From Paenibacillus xylanexedens (GTDB taxonomy: Bacteria > Bacillota > Bacilli > Paenibacillales > Paenibacillaceae), in NCBI RefSeq assembly GCF_007676705.1, contig NZ_VEBF01000001.1, positions 930,001 through 994,000 of the forward strand: a DNA stretch of 64,000 nucleotides, read 5' to 3'. Under the pieces are notes generated by a model. It did not search any database, was not told the origin of the DNA, and saw only the letters and a program-made list of their open reading frames with translations. Both the position numbers and the translations under genes were made by a program. Below are positions 9,489 through 19,121 of this stretch, one piece after another (the stretch's first letter is position 1; the number at the start of each line of letters is the position of its first letter).

Positions 9489-11072
9489 TTAACTTCCTGA
9501 AGGCTTGAACGACATTGCCTCCTCGCGATATTCACTCGGGGTCTTGCCCGTATGTTTTTTGAACAGCCTGCTAAAATATTTCACGTCTTCGTAGCCACTG
9601 ATGGCAGCGACCTCACTGACCTTCGCTGGAGACACCGCCAGCATATCCATTGCTCTTCGTATACGCGTGTCGGTGACAAAATCACCGAAAGTCACACCCA
9701 TTTCTTTTTTAAATAACTCACTGAGGTGGCCTGGATGCAAATGAACATGTCCAGCTACCTGCTGCAAATTAATATCCTGAGCCAATGAAGACTCAATATA
9801 ACCTATCGCCTTTTGCACATGTGCAGCCTGCCCCTGACCCATGCGACTATGATAGGCATGCATCACACCATACAGATGATGGAACAGCATATCCCCAAGT
9901 TCCACAGCATCTGCATCCGGTTCCGGCAACCAGGGTTCCAGCCTTGCGGATTCTTCACGTCCTATAGCTCGCATCGTACGAGTCAGCCAGCGATGACCTG
10001 CAATAACGGCAGATTGCAGACAGGCACCGAACGATTCTGGTGTGACTTCCGGTTCTGCTATAAGATTGGCCACAAGTTCTCGTGTCCATGTCGTTAACGT
10101 GACCGAATCATTATCCAGCAGCAATGTGCCGAGTACGGTCTCCTCTTCTTGCGTAAGTACGGTTTTGCCACCTTGACGGTCCTGAATGTGCTCATAATGC
10201 CATATTTTATAATCAATCAAACTCCGATATCGGAATGCCGCTGAAGCGGTTCTATAGCTCTCGTGCAGATCTGCAGATCTATGAACTGGCAGACCTATTG
10301 CTGCACGCAAGGTGCACTTTAATAATTGCTCCACCCGACGTAATGCACTCTCCAGCCTGAATGGATATTCCTGTTCCACCAGCGGCCATGAGACAACACA
10401 GATAATTTGCTGCTTCTCTACATGCGCAATGGCTCCTGGCAGCAGATCCTCCAGTGTGTTTTGCACCGCAAATCGTAATAGTGCATCCGAAGAACGATCC
10501 CAGCCCTCTGCTCGTAGAACCATGACTTGTCTGAGAATCTGTTCATCATTCAAACCATTGACCGCTTCCTTCTGTACACTAGACTGCAAGAACGATGGAC
10601 AAGGACCAGAAGAGATATCACCATCAATAATCCATCCGGCAAATAACCGCTCCCGATTCTCCCGCAAGAGCTGTCCCTCTCTGGACTTCTCTGCCCAACG
10701 TTCTGTTATTCGCTGTTTGGCCTGTAACACGGTCTTGATAATCTCCTCCGGCTTGCTTGTTTTGAGCAAATAATCGGTAACACCTTGGCGAATCGCCTGC
10801 TGTGCATAAGAAAAGTCATCGTATCCAGATAAAATAATAACCTCCAGCTCAGGTAGCAATCGCAGTCCCTCTTCTGCCAGTTCCAGACCAGATCTGCCTG
10901 TCATCCGGATATCCGTCATCAGGATATGTGGACGTTCCTCCGCCATGCGCATTAACGCCTCCTCTGCCGAGGCAGCAGGTTGAAGTAATTCAATCCCAAG
11001 TTCATGCCATGCGATTACACTGGCAAGTCCTGTCCGAATAATGACTTCATCATCAACAATTAATAGTCTCAT
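9489..11072 (-). CDS. Response regulator with AraC-type DNA-binding domain (YesN type)
   Basis: A 527-residue cytoplasmic activator. The receiver domain fills residues 1-125 with the phosphorylation site Asp54 in MTDIRM, acidic pocket VDDE at 6-9 and a conserved Lys in LLKTSKP. A long linker follows, then two AraC helix-turn-helix motifs at about 420-520 (LQQVAGHVHLHPGHLSELFK and VSEVAAISGYEDVKYFSRLF). It overlaps the sensor kinase gene by 4 bases, so the two are translationally coupled. The pair most likely senses extracellular manno-oligosaccharide, with or without the binding protein, and activates this operon (inference from context). Confidence 0.92.
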   Translation of the reverse strand: MRLLIVDDEVIIRTGLASVIAWHELGIELLQPAASAEEALMRMAEERPHILMTDIRMTGRSGLELAEEGLRLLPELEVIILSGYDDFSYAQQAIRQGVTDYLLKTSKPEEIIKTVLQAKQRITERWAEKSREGQLLRENRERLFAGWIIDGDISSGPCPSFLQSSVQKEAVNGLNDEQILRQVMVLRAEGWDRSSDALLRFAVQNTLEDLLPGAIAHVEKQQIICVVSWPLVEQEYPFRLESALRRVEQLLKCTLRAAIGLPVHRSADLHESYRTASAAFRYRSLIDYKIWHYEHIQDRQGGKTVLTQEEETVLGTLLLDNDSVTLTTWTRELVANLIAEPEVTPESFGACLQSAVIAGHRWLTRTMRAIGREESARLEPWLPEPDADAVELGDMLFHHLYGVMHAYHSRMGQGQAAHVQKAIGYIESSLAQDINLQQVAGHVHLHPGHLSELFKKEMGVTFGDFVTDTRIRRAMDMLAVSPAKVSEVAAISGYEDVKYFSRLFKKHTGKTPSEYREEAMSFKPSGS

Positions 11073-12847
11073 GGCGCTCCCTCCAAGATTGGAATGGAAA
11101 ACGAAATGCGTGTACCGCCACCAACCCTGCTATCCACTTCGAGCTGCGCTTCCGGTCCATAATGAAGCAGCAGTCTCTCGTTCACATTACAGAGCCCATA
11201 ACCGCCTTGGGTTAGTTGCTTTTCCGTCTGTTTTCCCGTCTGAACAATGCTTATCCTTAATTGCTCCAGCTTGCTCGGCTCCATGCCGACACCATCATCC
11301 AGCACCAGCACATTCATCTGTTCATTCTCTGGATCCTTGCGAATCATAATGGTGATGGTTCCCATAGCCGCTTTGGGCTGAATACCGTGAATCATGGCAT
11401 TCTCAACGAGCGGTTGCAGGAGCAATTTCAGCATCATAAGCTGCTCTAATGCCGGATCTACGATATAATGCAAGACAAATTGATCCGGGAAACGAATCGA
11501 CTGCACACGCACATAATGACGAATATGAGCAATCTCCTGTTCTACAGGGCAGTAATCCTGACCATTGTTCAAGCTGATACGCAGAAAATCACTCAAGCCC
11601 TCCACCATATCCGCGATTCTCTTCTCTTCAGACATTAAGGCAATCCAGTGAATCGAAGAGAGCGTGTTATAGAGAAAGTGCGGGTTAATCTGCGCCTGAA
11701 GCACTCGAAGATCCGCTTCTTTTTTGCGGGCTTCACCACGAATAACCTCTTCCTTCAACAACTGAATATGTGCACCGAGCAGATTGTAACTCTCCCCAAG
11801 CCTGCCGATCTCGTCATCACTTTCAGACCGAAACAAAGGAAGCGGGCGTTCCGGATCAATTCGAGACAGATGCCGGGTAAGCACACGAAGCGGCCTCGTT
11901 ACACGCCGCACCGTAAACCAGACCAATCCAGCACTAATTACAGCAGACATCGCAACGGCACACCCGGTTAGAATAAGGATATACCGATTCTCCGACTTGT
12001 ACTGGTCATAAGGAACTGTTCCAACCAACGTCCAACCGGTCAGCTCTTCTGGATAATAGAGCAACGTCCGTTTATCCTCACCACTGCCATATGTGGTTGT
12101 TCCGTTACCGCCACCCTGAATTAACGTTGTGACTCCTGGTTCGACCTGCTCCAGCTTAAGTCCAAGCCGGGATTTGTCCATGGAAGACAAGATCTCTCCC
12201 GAACTGCCGATGAGTTCCAGTCTGCCCTGCCCTCTGCCTAATCCCAGAGCAGCCCATCCCTTGGATATGGCCTTCTCATCCAGACTGATCGCCAGCCAGC
12301 CGATGGGTCGATAATCATGGATACTGCGGATCGGTCGAACCAATGTGATCACATTTTGTATACCCGCATAATTCTGGACCGGATATACCCCCGTCCATTT
12401 TTTCACTGCTTCTCCGCTCGGTACCGGTGGATAAGATAAGCTTGAATTATTGGATTCATACCAGGTAGCCGTAGACAATGTGGCATCGAATCGACTTGGA
12501 TATATGGCGATGTTCGCAATATATTTCTTGGAAGCCGCCAGATTGGTCATCCTGCCCAGAATATCCACCCGGTCCAGCTCATGATCTTCATTGTGGCTAA
12601 GATACTGCTGGATGTCCCGTTCTCCAATCAGGAAAATGGAGAGATTCTCGGCATCCTGCAACATATAACGAAGATTGGCTTCTACCTGTTTCAGCGTATC
12701 CATGCCGGACAGCTTTGTTTTTTGCTCTGTGATGCGGGAAGAGATCAGAAAGGCGAACAGGCCCAAGGCCAGCAAAGGCACAATCATTGAAGCCGTCACA
12801 ACGACGGATAGCTTCCTTTGTAACGAAGATGTGAGCCAGCGTGCCAA
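11069..12847 (-). CDS. Sensor histidine kinase (YesM family)
   Basis: A 592-residue membrane kinase. It has a first transmembrane helix at about 13-35, an extracellular Cache-like sensing domain to about 290, a second helix at about 293-315, and a HAMP domain. The kinase core then has the phospho-acceptor His in QINPHFLYNTLSSIHW and ATP-binding motifs around VENAMIHG (N box) and LDDGVGM and GGYGLCN (G boxes). This is the two-transmembrane Cache kinase type paired with AraC response regulators in Paenibacillus sugar operons. It lies directly behind the permease genes and overlaps its regulator by 4 bases. Confidence 0.92.
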   Translation of the reverse strand: MARWLTSSLQRKLSVVVTASMIVPLLALGLFAFLISSRITEQKTKLSGMDTLKQVEANLRYMLQDAENLSIFLIGERDIQQYLSHNEDHELDRVDILGRMTNLAASKKYIANIAIYPSRFDATLSTATWYESNNSSLSYPPVPSGEAVKKWTGVYPVQNYAGIQNVITLVRPIRSIHDYRPIGWLAISLDEKAISKGWAALGLGRGQGRLELIGSSGEILSSMDKSRLGLKLEQVEPGVTTLIQGGGNGTTTYGSGEDKRTLLYYPEELTGWTLVGTVPYDQYKSENRYILILTGCAVAMSAVISAGLVWFTVRRVTRPLRVLTRHLSRIDPERPLPLFRSESDDEIGRLGESYNLLGAHIQLLKEEVIRGEARKKEADLRVLQAQINPHFLYNTLSSIHWIALMSEEKRIADMVEGLSDFLRISLNNGQDYCPVEQEIAHIRHYVRVQSIRFPDQFVLHYIVDPALEQLMMLKLLLQPLVENAMIHGIQPKAAMGTITIMIRKDPENEQMNVLVLDDGVGMEPSKLEQLRISIVQTGKQTEKQLTQGGYGLCNVNERLLLHYGPEAQLEVDSRVGGGTRISFSIPILEGAP

Positions 12848-12877
12848 ACGTTTCTCCTCCTCTGGATGCGCTCTCGC

Positions 12878-13753
12878 TTACCCTTTGACAGCTCCTGCGG
12901 TCATGCCTTTCATAACCTGTTCCTGGAATATAAGATACAGAATAATGGTTGGGATGACCGACAGGGTCATGGCAGCAAGCGTTAATCCGTAATCCGTCTG
13001 ATATCCATCCGCAAAGTTCGCAATCGCCAGCGGTAACGTTTTCAATCCGGTTTTGTTGATGAACACAAGCGCAAATGAAAAGTCATTCCACGCATGCAGG
13101 AAACTCAGGATCGTAACCGTGGACAACGCAGGGACGGACATCGGCAGCATGATTCGGGTAAACAGCCCCCACAGGCCTGTTCCATCAATAAAAGCCGCCT
13201 CTTCAATGTCACGTGGAACACTTGTTAAATAGGCAGTAAGCACGAAAATAGCCGTAGGTAATGCAAAGGCCGTATACGGTAAGATTAATGCCCAGTACGT
13301 ATTCAGCAATGACATCTGTTTCATCAAAATAAATAAAGGGACAAGTGTACTATGGATCGGTATGAGCATGCCTACAACAAAGAAAGTCATGATCAACCCT
13401 TTCCAGCGAAACTGGAAGCGGGCCAGGATGAATGAAGCCAGCGCTGCAATAAACAGCGTCAGAATTAATGATCCAACTGATACAATGAGTGAATTGCTAA
13501 AAGCGGTCCCTAGCTTGGAGCTTTCCCATGCATTGCTGAAATTGGCTACGTTCCAGTTTTCCGGCAGTCCGAAAGGCCTGCTATAGAAATCTTCATTCGT
13601 TTTGAACGCACTAATCACGAGCCAGTAGAACGGATACAATGTTAAAATACCATAGACCGTCAGCAGCGTCCAAACAATTCCGCTGCGAAGACGTCGAATC
13701 GGATGACCCGAGCCACTTCGTGGTGATGGCATGGATACAGGTGTCACGCGCAT
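12878..13753 (-). CDS. Carbohydrate ABC transporter permease (MalG/CUT1 type)
   Basis: A 291-residue inner-membrane subunit with six transmembrane helices. The EAA loop, which contacts the ATPase, reads EEAAFIDGTGLWGLFTRIMLP at about residues 191-211. The start has GAGGGGGAG upstream. It follows the first permease gene after 15 bases. No ATPase gene is in the operon, so a shared MsmX-type ATPase encoded elsewhere probably drives transport, as is common for CUT1 systems in Bacillales. Confidence 0.93.
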   Translation of the reverse strand: MRVTPVSMPSPRSGSGHPIRRLRSGIVWTLLTVYGILTLYPFYWLVISAFKTNEDFYSRPFGLPENWNVANFSNAWESSKLGTAFSNSLIVSVGSLILTLFIAALASFILARFQFRWKGLIMTFFVVGMLIPIHSTLVPLFILMKQMSLLNTYWALILPYTAFALPTAIFVLTAYLTSVPRDIEEAAFIDGTGLWGLFTRIMLPMSVPALSTVTILSFLHAWNDFSFALVFINKTGLKTLPLAIANFADGYQTDYGLTLAAMTLSVIPTIILYLIFQEQVMKGMTAGAVKG

Positions 13754-13768
13754 TATAGCTCCCCCTCT

Positions 13769-14650
13769 CTAATGGTTCTCTTTTCGTTTGCGACTGGTTA
13801 CCCATTGGCTTGTTCCGATCAGCAGTAACGAGATCAGTACGATGGTTGTCGAGATGGCACTTCCGAAGCCATAACGGTATGTGGTAAACGTGGAATTGTA
13901 CATATACGTAGCGAGTAGTTCTGTGGCATGCGCCGGACCACCCTTGGTCATGATGTAGACCAGATCGAATGATTTGAGGCTACCCGAAATACATAGAATG
14001 ATGGCAACCTGAACTGTTCCCCAGATCATGGGTAAAGAGACCGATACCAGCTTCCGGATTCCTGAAGCACCGTCTATTTTGGCAGCATCATGAATCTCAC
14101 CGGGAATATTCTGCAGCGCCGAGATGAATATAATCAGATACAACCCGACAAAGCTCCAGAGCAACGGCGGTACCAATGAGAAAATTGCAATCTTGTCATC
14201 GGACAGCCATTGCAGCTTCCAACTCTCCAGCCCCAGTGCATCCAGCAGAAAGTTCAATATCCCGATCTGTGGATGATAGATATACTGCCAGATCATTCCG
14301 ATAACGACAGTGGATAACACCATCGGCAGAAATACCGCTGAACGCAGAAACCGCTGCAATGGATTACTTTTGTGTAATATGACCGCCAACATCAGCGCTA
14401 ACGGAATTTGTCCAAATACAGATGCCAGCACGAAGATAACGTTATTTTTCAGTGCCCGCCAAAATACAGGATCATGCCAGATCTCAATGTAATTATCCAC
14501 ACCAATATATTTGGATGCCCCAATGCCGGACCAATTGAAGAAACCGTAGTACGCTGACCACACGACCGGTACAAATACAAACAATGCATAAATGATGACT
14601 GCCGGGGCCAGCCCCAGCATAATAAAACGCCGACTTCGCAGTGCGTTCAT
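13769..14650 (-). CDS. Carbohydrate ABC transporter permease (MalF/CUT1 type)
   Basis: A 293-residue inner-membrane subunit with six transmembrane helices and the EAA loop HDAAKIDGASGIRKLVSVSLP near residue 188. The start has AAGGAGGGG upstream. It forms the channel together with the next gene and should take beta-mannosides or manno-oligosaccharides delivered by the lipoprotein encoded just before it. A strong hairpin separates it from the binding-protein gene. Confidence 0.93.
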   Translation of the reverse strand: MNALRSRRFIMLGLAPAVIIYALFVFVPVVWSAYYGFFNWSGIGASKYIGVDNYIEIWHDPVFWRALKNNVIFVLASVFGQIPLALMLAVILHKSNPLQRFLRSAVFLPMVLSTVVIGMIWQYIYHPQIGILNFLLDALGLESWKLQWLSDDKIAIFSLVPPLLWSFVGLYLIIFISALQNIPGEIHDAAKIDGASGIRKLVSVSLPMIWGTVQVAIILCISGSLKSFDLVYIMTKGGPAHATELLATYMYNSTFTTYRYGFGSAISTTIVLISLLLIGTSQWVTSRKRKENH

Positions 14651-14714
14651 CTGTTCACTTCCCCTCCTTGAATGCCTTTCTCAACTTGCAACTGACTATC
14701 TCATCCATACTTAA

Positions 14715-14740
14715 AACCCCTCCCCTGCCGGGAAGGGGTT
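14715..14740 (-). terminator. Intercistronic hairpin between binding protein and permease genes
   Basis: A GC-rich 11-bp stem (AACCCCTTCCC with GGGGAGGGGTT, one G-T pair, 4-base loop) followed by only a short T tract on the minus strand. In such operons this kind of element partially ends or protects transcripts, so that the binding protein is made in excess over the permeases. Confidence 0.7.
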
Positions 14741-14835
14741 CTAACGGATAACCAGCTAATATGTGATGTGATAAGTTCATTGGTTCTTCATCGTCAAGCT
14801 GTACAATCGTAATCGCTGTCTAGTTCGACGAATCG

Positions 14836-16149
14836 TTACTGACTAACGGCATTGGCTTGAGCCGCCTGAATCTTAGCCGCAATGTCTTCGGCCTTACCGC
14901 CCATAAGCAACTCTTGCAACGCATTATTAATTACCTCAACCGTTGCCGATCCCAGCTTGGAATCGTATACTGGCGTGATCTTCACTTCCTGCATCAGATC
15001 ATATAATTCAACGAACAATGGATGTGCCTTGGTTTTGTCCAGATCAATCTTGTAACTCACCAATGTACTGCTATCCAATGTGGCCTTCTGACCGTCAGGT
15101 CCTGCCAGTGCGTAGAACAACTCCATCGCTGCCTCTTTTTGTGCACCGCTCAGCTTCTTACTTACACCCAACCCGGTTCCCACAACACCGGATGTTGTTC
15201 TTGGTTCACCCTGACCTCCGTCCACTGGAGGAAGAATCGTAATATGCGTGTTGTTCAATACCTCTTCAGGTGCATTGTTCACCAGATTTGCCAAGGCCCA
15301 TCCGCCGTTCATGACCATCGCTGCCTTACCTTGGAAATATAGCTGCATCATCTGCGTCTCATCGATACTGTTGAATCCATCCTGGAATGCTTTGGTGTTG
15401 CCTAGCTCCTGCATCTTGTTCAGGGCTTCAATAAATTTTGGATCGGTAAAGCTTGCACCCTCTTGTGCTGCCGCTTTCAGGAACCAGTCTGTGCCGGTAA
15501 TCCGATCAGCCAATGTACTGAATATCGTTGATTGAGCTACCCAGTTAGCCTTGTTGCCAAGTGCCATGGGAATGACTTTATTTTGATTAAATGTAGCAAT
15601 TGCCTGTTCTAATTCCGCCCACGTCTCAGGCACTTTCACATTGTACTGTTTGAAAAGAGCTTCATTGTAATAAATGAAGGAACTTGGCGCCAGATTCATC
15701 GGCACGGAGTAGATATTCCCGTCCACAGTGTATCCATCCAGTGCATTCGGGATAAAGTTGTCTTTCCACTCCGGCTTCGCGTCCAGCTCTGCATTAATGG
15801 GCTGTAACAGGTCACCTTTCACAAATTCCTTGGTCATGGCATCCGGCCACATCACGAACAGGTCTGGCATCTCGTTGGCAGCTGCCACCGTGCGAAGCCT
15901 GGTTTTGAGACCATCTGTTGGCAAGCCTTCATCCACAACTTCAATATCTGGATGCGCCGCCCGAAAATCTTCAATAATTTTGCGCATCGCAACCGCCTTC
16001 GCATCCTGTCCGGTCCAGTTGTGCCAAAGTGTGACGGTTACTTTGTCATTGCCGCTGCCTCCTTCTGAAGTGTCCCCGCCAGCACAGCCAGCAAGAATAA
16101 TGGAGAACAACGCTATTGCCAGGAAACCCGAAAGCCATTTTTTCAACAT
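14836..16149 (-). CDS. Sugar ABC transporter substrate-binding lipoprotein
   Basis: A 437-residue extracellular solute-binding protein of family 1. The lipoprotein signal peptide MLKKWLSGFLAIALFSIILAGC ends in the lipobox LAGC, so the mature protein starts at Cys and is anchored to the outer face of the membrane. The family features TVTLWHNWTG near the start and the GGWALANL region are present. The ATG at 16149 has GAGGGGG at 9 bases; a longer frame from 16206 would put 19 extra residues before the signal peptide and is unlikely. It is the first gene of the mannoside operon. The ligand is inferred from the downstream beta-mannosidase. Confidence 0.93.
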   Translation of the reverse strand: MLKKWLSGFLAIALFSIILAGCAGGDTSEGGSGNDKVTVTLWHNWTGQDAKAVAMRKIIEDFRAAHPDIEVVDEGLPTDGLKTRLRTVAAANEMPDLFVMWPDAMTKEFVKGDLLQPINAELDAKPEWKDNFIPNALDGYTVDGNIYSVPMNLAPSSFIYYNEALFKQYNVKVPETWAELEQAIATFNQNKVIPMALGNKANWVAQSTIFSTLADRITGTDWFLKAAAQEGASFTDPKFIEALNKMQELGNTKAFQDGFNSIDETQMMQLYFQGKAAMVMNGGWALANLVNNAPEEVLNNTHITILPPVDGGQGEPRTTSGVVGTGLGVSKKLSGAQKEAAMELFYALAGPDGQKATLDSSTLVSYKIDLDKTKAHPLFVELYDLMQEVKITPVYDSKLGSATVEVINNALQELLMGGKAEDIAAKIQAAQANAVSQ

Positions 16150-16191
16150 CTCTATAATCCCCCTCGGCGATTTGAATACACTTATTGTAAA

Positions 16192-16205
16192 TGGTAACGC
16201 TATCA
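16192..16205. promoter_or_regulatory. cre-like box before the mannoside operon
   Basis: On the minus strand it reads TGATAGCGTTACCA, matching the CcpA consensus TGWNANCGNTNWCA at 13 of 14 positions. It lies 43-56 bases before the binding-protein start, so glucose repression of the operon is likely. Confidence 0.55.
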
Positions 16206-16298
16206 TACCGTAAGGTGACGATCCACGGATGCAGGGGTGAAAAATATCGGTTACCCTCTCCGGAGCGTACTTTGCTGAACCATTATTGACAACATATA

Positions 16299-16325
16299 AA
16301 AAGAGCTCTCATCATGAGAGCTCTT
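16299..16325 (-). terminator. Terminator of the acyltransferase gene
   Basis: A perfect palindrome, AAAGAGCTCTCAT with ATGAGAGCTCTTT around C, followed on the minus strand by TTTTTATA. It lies about 80 bases after the stop of the acyltransferase gene and upstream of the binding-protein promoter. Confidence 0.85.
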
Positions 16326-16407
16326 TCTTGTACCCGCCATGGGTGGCTTAACCCAAGCTATATATCAAACGAATAAGTGCTAAATCTTATTAGATACGGA
16401 TTGAATA

Positions 16408-18492
16408 TTATTTGATACTGTTTTTCACCAGTTCTGCAAAAGCTTCCGATCCTTCCGTAGTAAGATGTACACCATCTTTTTCAAAATATTCGTCATGTCC
16501 TTCACTTGCACTATTCCAATCAATCAACGAGACATTGCTGTAGCTGGATGCTGCCTCATTCAATGCCCTGTTAACCGTTCGCTCCCATGGGCGAGGTACA
16601 CGCACAGTAACTAGATATACCTGATTCTCATCCTTAAGGTAATCAAGCACAGCGTTCAAGTTTTTGGAGATAAATGAACCATTCGTCCCAAGCTCCAGCA
16701 CCACTTTGCTGCCCATTTGGTTGTTTCGCTTCAAGCCTTCCAATACATCGGCTGCCTCCCACATCTGACGGCCGACATGTCCGTCCACGTACACTCCCGA
16801 TATACTTTGTTCCAAATACGGTTTTGCATCCAAAATTACCGAATCTCCAATGATGGAATAATGAACCTTGCCATCTTGGGCAGGAGGCGCTGTTTCTTCA
16901 TTTTCCTGAGATGCATCAGGTATATCATCCGTACTATCGGATGGTTTCGCTTCAGCGTCTCCCGCAGCATCATTCTCGGAAGTCACGGAGTCATCAGCCG
17001 GCTTATCTTCAGAAAGATCATCCTTGCCAGTATCCACTGAAGTATCCTGATCGCCTGGTTTGGAGTCTGGAGCAGACTCTCCTGTCGGCTTCTCATTTTT
17101 ATCCGAATCATGCTTCGGACCAGGTTCCGGTTTATGACGAAGAGAATCGTTCGTTTGACCTGAGCCTGACGTTGCTGTTGTAGCTGGTACAACATCCTGT
17201 CCCTGTTCCTCCGCTACGGAATTCTCTCCATTCAATATATTGGACATCGACATCGCATGGGAATCAGAATTCGCTGCATGCGAGACCATCATCTGAGATA
17301 CCGTATAGGTTAAAAGCAGAATCGTCATCAACAGACCCGCCCGCTTCCACCATACGTTTCGTATGCTGATTGATGGTCGTCCTCTTCCCCATAACCGGGA
17401 CCAAGAATCACGGAATCCATTGTACCGAATCGGATTTTCAATATATTTTAGGGACAATGAAGCCAGCACAACCGTTGCAGCAACCTGTAAAATAATTCGT
17501 ACAGGATGCGCTCCTCCCGTATCCACCGCGGGATTGGTTAGAATAATAACGGGATAATGCCACAGATATAATCCGTAGGATCGCTCTCCGATCCAGCGTA
17601 GTGGCTTCGCTCCAATGATGCGGGCCAGGGAAGACGAAGGATGCGCTAGTACCGCTACCAGTAACGTCGTTGCAATGGCCTGAAGCACCATTCCTCCTTG
17701 ATACAGAAACGGATCATATTCACTGCTATTCAGCATCATGTAGATCAACCATGCAAGTGCAGCGAGTCCTGACACGTCGAGCACAAGTCGGTTCATGCCA
17801 GGCAGAGAGTTCGACAACTTGCGACTAGGCCACACCACAGCAAGAGCAGCACCTGCTAACAGGGCAAATGCCCGCGTGTCTGTTCCATAATATACACGGC
17901 TCGGGTCCAGATCCGGATTATACATGATGGCCATTGCCCCGGCAGACAATTCAGCTGCAACGACAATGAACACGACCAGCCATCCCTTTCTCTTAAACAC
18001 TACGATTGCTGCGATCAGCAGAAGAGGCCATATGAGATAAAATTGCTCTTCCACAGCCAGCGACCAGAAATGTCCAAACGGTGATGGCGGGCCAAAACTT
18101 TCGAAATAGGAAACGTTGTGAAAGATATACCACCAATTGCTTATGTATAATACGCCCGATACGATATCGCCACGAAGCGCAGCAAGTCGGGATGGATCTG
18201 TGCAGACCAGCCAGATCATCACTACAGCTGTCATGGTCAACATGCCTGGAAGCAGGCGTCTTACTCGCCTTACCCAGAAATCACCGAGTGAAATGCGTCC
18301 ATGCTCCTGCCACTGTGACACGAGAATATCTGTAATTAAGTAACCTGAGAGAACAAAGAATATACCTACACCGAGCAGTCCGCCCGGAATAAAATCCAAA
18401 TTCAGATGATATGCGATTACCGCAAGTACAGCGATGGCTCGCAAGCCATCCAGTCCGTTCATATGTCGTTTGTTATTAGACGATTGTGACAT
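16408..18492 (-). CDS. OatA-like membrane O-acetyltransferase with SGNH domain
   Basis: A 694-residue two-part enzyme. Residues 1-380 form an acyltransferase-3 domain with about 10-11 membrane helices and the conserved RAIAVLAVIAYHLN (catalytic His) near residue 20. A low-complexity linker rich in Ser, Asp, Glu, Lys and Pro (about 410-535) leads to an extracellular SGNH esterase-type domain with the GDS block (SIIGDSVILDA), ELGTNGS and the Asp/His pair in DGVHLTTEG. OatA proteins O-acetylate peptidoglycan N-acetylmuramic acid and give lysozyme resistance. Other wall polymers cannot be excluded. It is alone between its own terminator and a gene-free stretch. Confidence 0.88.
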   Translation of the reverse strand: MSQSSNNKRHMNGLDGLRAIAVLAVIAYHLNLDFIPGGLLGVGIFFVLSGYLITDILVSQWQEHGRISLGDFWVRRVRRLLPGMLTMTAVVMIWLVCTDPSRLAALRGDIVSGVLYISNWWYIFHNVSYFESFGPPSPFGHFWSLAVEEQFYLIWPLLLIAAIVVFKRKGWLVVFIVVAAELSAGAMAIMYNPDLDPSRVYYGTDTRAFALLAGAALAVVWPSRKLSNSLPGMNRLVLDVSGLAALAWLIYMMLNSSEYDPFLYQGGMVLQAIATTLLVAVLAHPSSSLARIIGAKPLRWIGERSYGLYLWHYPVIILTNPAVDTGGAHPVRIILQVAATVVLASLSLKYIENPIRYNGFRDSWSRLWGRGRPSISIRNVWWKRAGLLMTILLLTYTVSQMMVSHAANSDSHAMSMSNILNGENSVAEEQGQDVVPATTATSGSGQTNDSLRHKPEPGPKHDSDKNEKPTGESAPDSKPGDQDTSVDTGKDDLSEDKPADDSVTSENDAAGDAEAKPSDSTDDIPDASQENEETAPPAQDGKVHYSIIGDSVILDAKPYLEQSISGVYVDGHVGRQMWEAADVLEGLKRNNQMGSKVVLELGTNGSFISKNLNAVLDYLKDENQVYLVTVRVPRPWERTVNRALNEAASSYSNVSLIDWNSASEGHDEYFEKDGVHLTTEGSEAFAELVKNSIK

Positions 18493-19091
18493 GCATGCCC
18501 CTCCTTGTTACTGTGAGTCAACAACTTCGGTGTTTGGGGCAAAAAGAAACTCCTGATCGTTCTGGTTGTCATTAACATACGTATTGCACCTTCCATCTTT
18601 CATTTACAACATAAGGACAGCTTCTGATCGAAGCACTATCCGATGATGCTACATTCTGGGTAAATTCTATTATCTTAAAGAAGACGTGTTGCCTGTCCAT
18701 TAAGTTCTAATCATGACGATATTCTTTATATTCATCGTGGGTTCACGTTTAAACCGATGTAACCTTTCCTGCCAGCTCATACAGCTGTAAAATCATACTC
18801 TAATTTTGTCGTGAAATATAGTACTTTTCATCGAGTGGCTAAAATTACCTGACACGCTTGCGCAAACCAGCATACCCACGCACACATCCATTGAAACAAT
18901 TGAATTCATAGCAAAAGGCTGCCGACTTGCTCAGCAGCCACTATCCATTATAAACCTATGTCAGACCGGATTGAAAGTTTTGCTCATAATTGCTTCTTCT
19001 TGCCTAGGACCCTAGAGGTGGAACAATGAGTATCATGTTATAATGAGAGGAATCAATGTCTAAAAATACGATACTGGGAATGTGATAGGAT
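18493..19091. other. Gene-free stretch upstream of cat
   Basis: About 600 AT-rich bases without a convincing reading frame. The only clear structure is an inverted repeat at 18908-18930 (GGCTGC/GCAGCC). On the minus strand it is followed by TTTTG and so looks like a terminator, though no gene reads into it. It must hold the acyltransferase promoter (left side) and the cat promoter (right side, near the ATAATGAG tract at about 19040). Confidence 0.5.
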
Positions 19092-19121
19092 ATGGTCAAA
19101 TCAGTGAAATACACCTCCTAA
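19092..19121 (+). CDS. cat leader peptide (nine residues)
   Basis: An ATG-started mini-frame encoding MVKSVKYTS and stopping at TAA, 37 bases before the chloramphenicol acetyltransferase start. Its last codons lie inside the left arm of the hairpin that hides the cat ribosome binding site. Known cat leaders are of this size and begin MVK or MKK with Ser and Lys residues. A ribosome stalled there by chloramphenicol would open the hairpin. A weak TAGGAT lies just before the ATG. Confidence 0.75.
   Translation: MVKSVKYTS

Noticed and set aside
16149-16206. Longer N-terminus for the sugar-binding lipoprotein
   Set aside because: It would place 19 residues before the signal peptide; the inner ATG has a strong ribosome site and gives a standard lipobox distance.
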